64,000 bases of DNA, taken from the NCBI RefSeq assembly GCF_013778455.1, contig NZ_JACEHE010000007.1, positions 265,012 through 329,011 of the forward strand, read 5' to 3'. Shown here in pieces: positions 62,118-64,000 of this stretch. The notes under the pieces are model-generated. The model ran no database searches, was not told the DNA's origin, and was given only the letters and a program-made list of their open reading frames with translations. The stretch comes from Streptomyces himalayensis subsp. himalayensis (GTDB lineage Bacteria; Actinomycetota; Actinomycetes; Streptomycetales; Streptomycetaceae). The translations under genes and the position numbers were made by a program. The number at the start of each line of letters is the position of its first letter. The stretch's first letter is position 1.

Positions 62118-62291
62118 ACCGCCGGACGCCCAGGGCCGGTGCGCCCGTGTCGACTGTCCTTGGTACTCAAGAGCCGGCCTGCTTCCACGGTGGTCCCGTC
62201 GAGCATGGACCGCTACGCTGCCGGGGTAAGCGATCGCTTAGGCCTGCGTCGCTGAGCAAGCCGGCGGCAGGAACAGAGAGGCAGGGGACAC
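62118..62291. other. intergenic region with operator-like palindrome
   Basis: No gene is seen. It holds TACGCT (62212-62217), possibly a -10 box, and the palindrome at 62227-62240. Confidence 0.55.
62227..62240. promoter_or_regulatory. 14-bp palindrome, TetR-type operator candidate
   Basis: TAAGCGATCGCTTA is perfectly symmetric and resembles half-sites bound by TetR-family repressors. It sits 10 nt after a TACGCT box and 52 nt before the amidohydrolase start. No TetR gene lies in this window. Confidence 0.6.
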
Positions 62292-63104
62292 GTGCCGGTC
62301 GTAGACGCGTGGATGCAGCATCCCACGCTCCGTCACTCCAACCACGAGATGTTCGATTCGCTGCGCCGCTGGACCGGGCAGGGGCTTCTCGAGGAGGCGC
62401 TGCCGATCAAGGCCACATTGGCCGCGATGGCCGCGGCCGATGTGGAGATCGGCCTCTCCGCGGCCTGGTACGGGCCGCAAGGGCCGCTGATCACCAACGA
62501 CGAGGTGGCGGAGTTCGTCGCCCAGTCCGACGGGCGGCTGCGCGGGGTTGCCGGCGTGGACCTCACCACACCGGTCCAGGCCGTACGGGAACTGCGCCGT
62601 GCGGTGCAGGAACTCGGTTTCGTGGCCCTCAGGATCGTTCCATGGCTGTGGCAGCTGCCGCCCACCGACCGGCTGTACTACCCGCTGTACGCCGCCTGCG
62701 TCGATCTCGGCATCCCCTTCTGCACGCAGGTCGGACACACCGGCCCTCTGCGCCCTTCCGAGACGGGCCGTCCCATTCCCTACATCGATCAGGTCGCGCT
62801 CGACTTCCCTGAACTGACGATCATCTGCGGGCACATCGGCTACCCGTGGACGACGGAAATGATCGCGGTGGCGGACAAGCACGCCAACGTCTACATCGAC
62901 ACCAGTGCCTACGCCGCTCACCGTTACCCCCGCGAGCTCGTCGACTATCTGCGGGGCAGGGGAAGGCGGAAGGTACTGTTCGGCACCAACTACCCGATGA
63001 TCACGCCCGCCCAGGCCTTGGAACACCTCGACGACCTGGGCCTGGACGACGAGACGCTCGAGCTGTTCCTGCACGGAAACGCGCGACGGATCTTCGACCT
63101 CTGA
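62292..63104 (+). CDS. amidohydrolase family protein (metal-dependent TIM-barrel)
   Basis: A 270-residue protein of the amidohydrolase 2 (ACMSD-like) family. Visible features: VPVVDAWMQHPTLRHSNHEM at the N-terminus where the first metal motif (usually H-x-H) is replaced by D-x-W-x-Q-H, then FCTQVGHTGPL, TIICGHIGYPW with a metal His, and RKVLFGTNYPM with the barrel-end Asn. The end NARRIFDL matches the partial protein at the start of the window. GTG 62292 is preceded by AGGGG. The substrate is unknown. Regulation by the upstream palindrome is plausible. Confidence 0.85.
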   Translation: MPVVDAWMQHPTLRHSNHEMFDSLRRWTGQGLLEEALPIKATLAAMAAADVEIGLSAAWYGPQGPLITNDEVAEFVAQSDGRLRGVAGVDLTTPVQAVRELRRAVQELGFVALRIVPWLWQLPPTDRLYYPLYAACVDLGIPFCTQVGHTGPLRPSETGRPIPYIDQVALDFPELTIICGHIGYPWTTEMIAVADKHANVYIDTSAYAAHRYPRELVDYLRGRGRRKVLFGTNYPMITPAQALEHLDDLGLDDETLELFLHGNARRIFDL

Positions 63105-63413
63105 CGGCCGCTGTATCAGCTGCACGCACCAGAGCTGTGAGCACGCCGGGCCCATTGCCGGTCCCCGCCGAGCAGCGATATGCGGCCTTTCATCTCCGAA
63201 CCGCCACCGTGCGCTGCCGCCGCAGAGCACATGGCTGAAGAGGCGCACGTCCGAATTGATGATGCCCCATTGACCAACCGGCTGCCCGGGCGACTCAGGC
63301 GGTGCGTTCACTGACAGAAGCCAAAGCGGGATGGCAAGGTTCAGGAGCCGCGGCCGCTACAGGTCTGCTCGGCGTGGAGGCTTTGCGTCACGGCGCGAAA
63401 GGGGATCCGGACG
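63105..63413. other. 309-nt leader region upstream of the cold-shock gene
   Basis: No gene is supported. A 44-codon frame from 63182 has no recognisable features. Cold-shock genes often have long structured leaders, and this gap would fit that, but I see no certain structure. GGGGA before the ATG is the ribosome site. Confidence 0.5.
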
Positions 63414-63617
63414 ATGGCAACTGGCACTGTGAAGTGGTTCAACGCCGACAAGGGCTTCGGCTTCATCCAGCAGGACGACGGCGGGCCTGACGTGTTCGTC
63501 CACTTCTCCGCCATCCAGACCACTGGTTTCAAGGAACTGCACGAGGGCGACAAAGTCGAGTACGAGGTCACCCAGGGGCCCAAAGGACCCCAGGCGGAAC
63601 AGGTTCACCGCATGTAG
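63414..63617 (+). CDS. cold-shock protein (CspA family)
   Basis: A 67-residue single cold-shock domain. It begins [20 protein letters not shown] with RNP1 (KGFGFI) and RNP2 (VFVHFS) motifs intact. It binds single-stranded nucleic acid and acts as an RNA chaperone. It matches the usual Streptomyces CspA length. Confidence 0.96.
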   Translation: MATGTVKWFNADKGFGFIQQDDGGPDVFVHFSAIQTTGFKELHEGDKVEYEVTQGPKGPQAEQVHRM

Positions 63618-63693
63618 AGCACCTTTCGGTGCACCGTCCCACCAACTTCAAGATCGCCGCGGCGGCCGTGGCGGCGCGACGTAGGACCCCTTT

Positions 63694-64000
<307 letters not shown>

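Overview
The window is high-GC DNA (third codon positions almost always G or C, frequent GTG starts, GTGA/ATGA stop-start overlaps) from a Streptomyces or close relative. The evidence includes a SpoIIE-type phosphatase with HATPase domain, a DUF574-type SAM methyltransferase, a SCO0930-type lipoprotein, an ergothioneine operon, a class F sortase and many lipoproteins. From memory, the stretch from about 21.4 to 40.2 kb follows the S. coelicolor order around SCO0930 down to SCO0910 (lipoprotein, methyltransferase, rmdA, LysR, sdhCAB, olsB/olsA, egtDCBA). This was not checked by alignment. No rRNA, tRNA, CRISPR array, prophage or large biosynthetic cluster was seen.

Layout. 0-6.8 kb: tail of an amidohydrolase, a lipase-maturation-factor membrane protein, a DUF6777 lipoprotein, a PAS-GAF-PP2C-HATPase signalling protein, a formamidopyrimidine-DNA-glycosylase-like protein and an orphan zinc anti-sigma factor. 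6.9-11.1 kb: a LytTR response regulator, a DUF485 protein, an acetate/monocarboxylate-type sodium symporter and a LytS-type kinase, which together look like one solute-sensing and uptake module. 11.1-15.8 kb: a hypothetical protein, an orphan ECF sigma factor, a CapA-like lipoprotein, an amino-acid permease and a universal stress protein. 16.0-22.4 kb: envelope genes (polysaccharide deacetylase, class F sortase, Gly/Asn-rich surface protein, DUF4239 protein, proline-rich membrane protein, SCO0930-type lipoprotein). 22.7-30.2 kb: methyltransferase coupled to the c-di-GMP enzyme RmdA, a LysR regulator with a 17-bp palindrome, and sdhCAB. 30.8-34.6 kb: ornithine-lipid type acyltransferases, a frameshifted flavin monooxygenase, a HAD phosphatase and dodecin. 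34.9-41.9 kb: AhpD-like protein, the egtABCD operon, a PARG-like protein and a PemK-like protein. 42.4-49.3 kb: LacI regulator, aldehyde dehydrogenase, thioredoxin, disulfide oxidoreductase, TPR protein, pirin.

49.3-55.4 kb is a plastic region. It holds a PucR fragment, decayed IS1380- and IS5-type transposases, a second copy of the pirin 3' end, six small minus-strand genes, a pair of related lipoproteins and an aldo/keto reductase remnant. 55.4-62.1 kb is an amine-catabolism locus: IclR regulator and APC transporter diverge from a second APC transporter, a copper amine oxidase and a membrane protein, with an inverted-repeat operator between them. 62.2-64 kb: an amidohydrolase behind a 14-bp palindrome, a cold-shock protein and the start of argG behind an ARG-box-like site.

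Two themes recur. Short tandem repeats sit at gene ends or upstream of genes, usually with periods divisible by three where they are coding. Two dispersed Streptomyces intergenic repeats have also entered coding sequence in the acyltransferase at 31.7-32.7 kb. Several genes have a TANNNT box 4-8 nt before the start codon and so are candidate leaderless transcripts.
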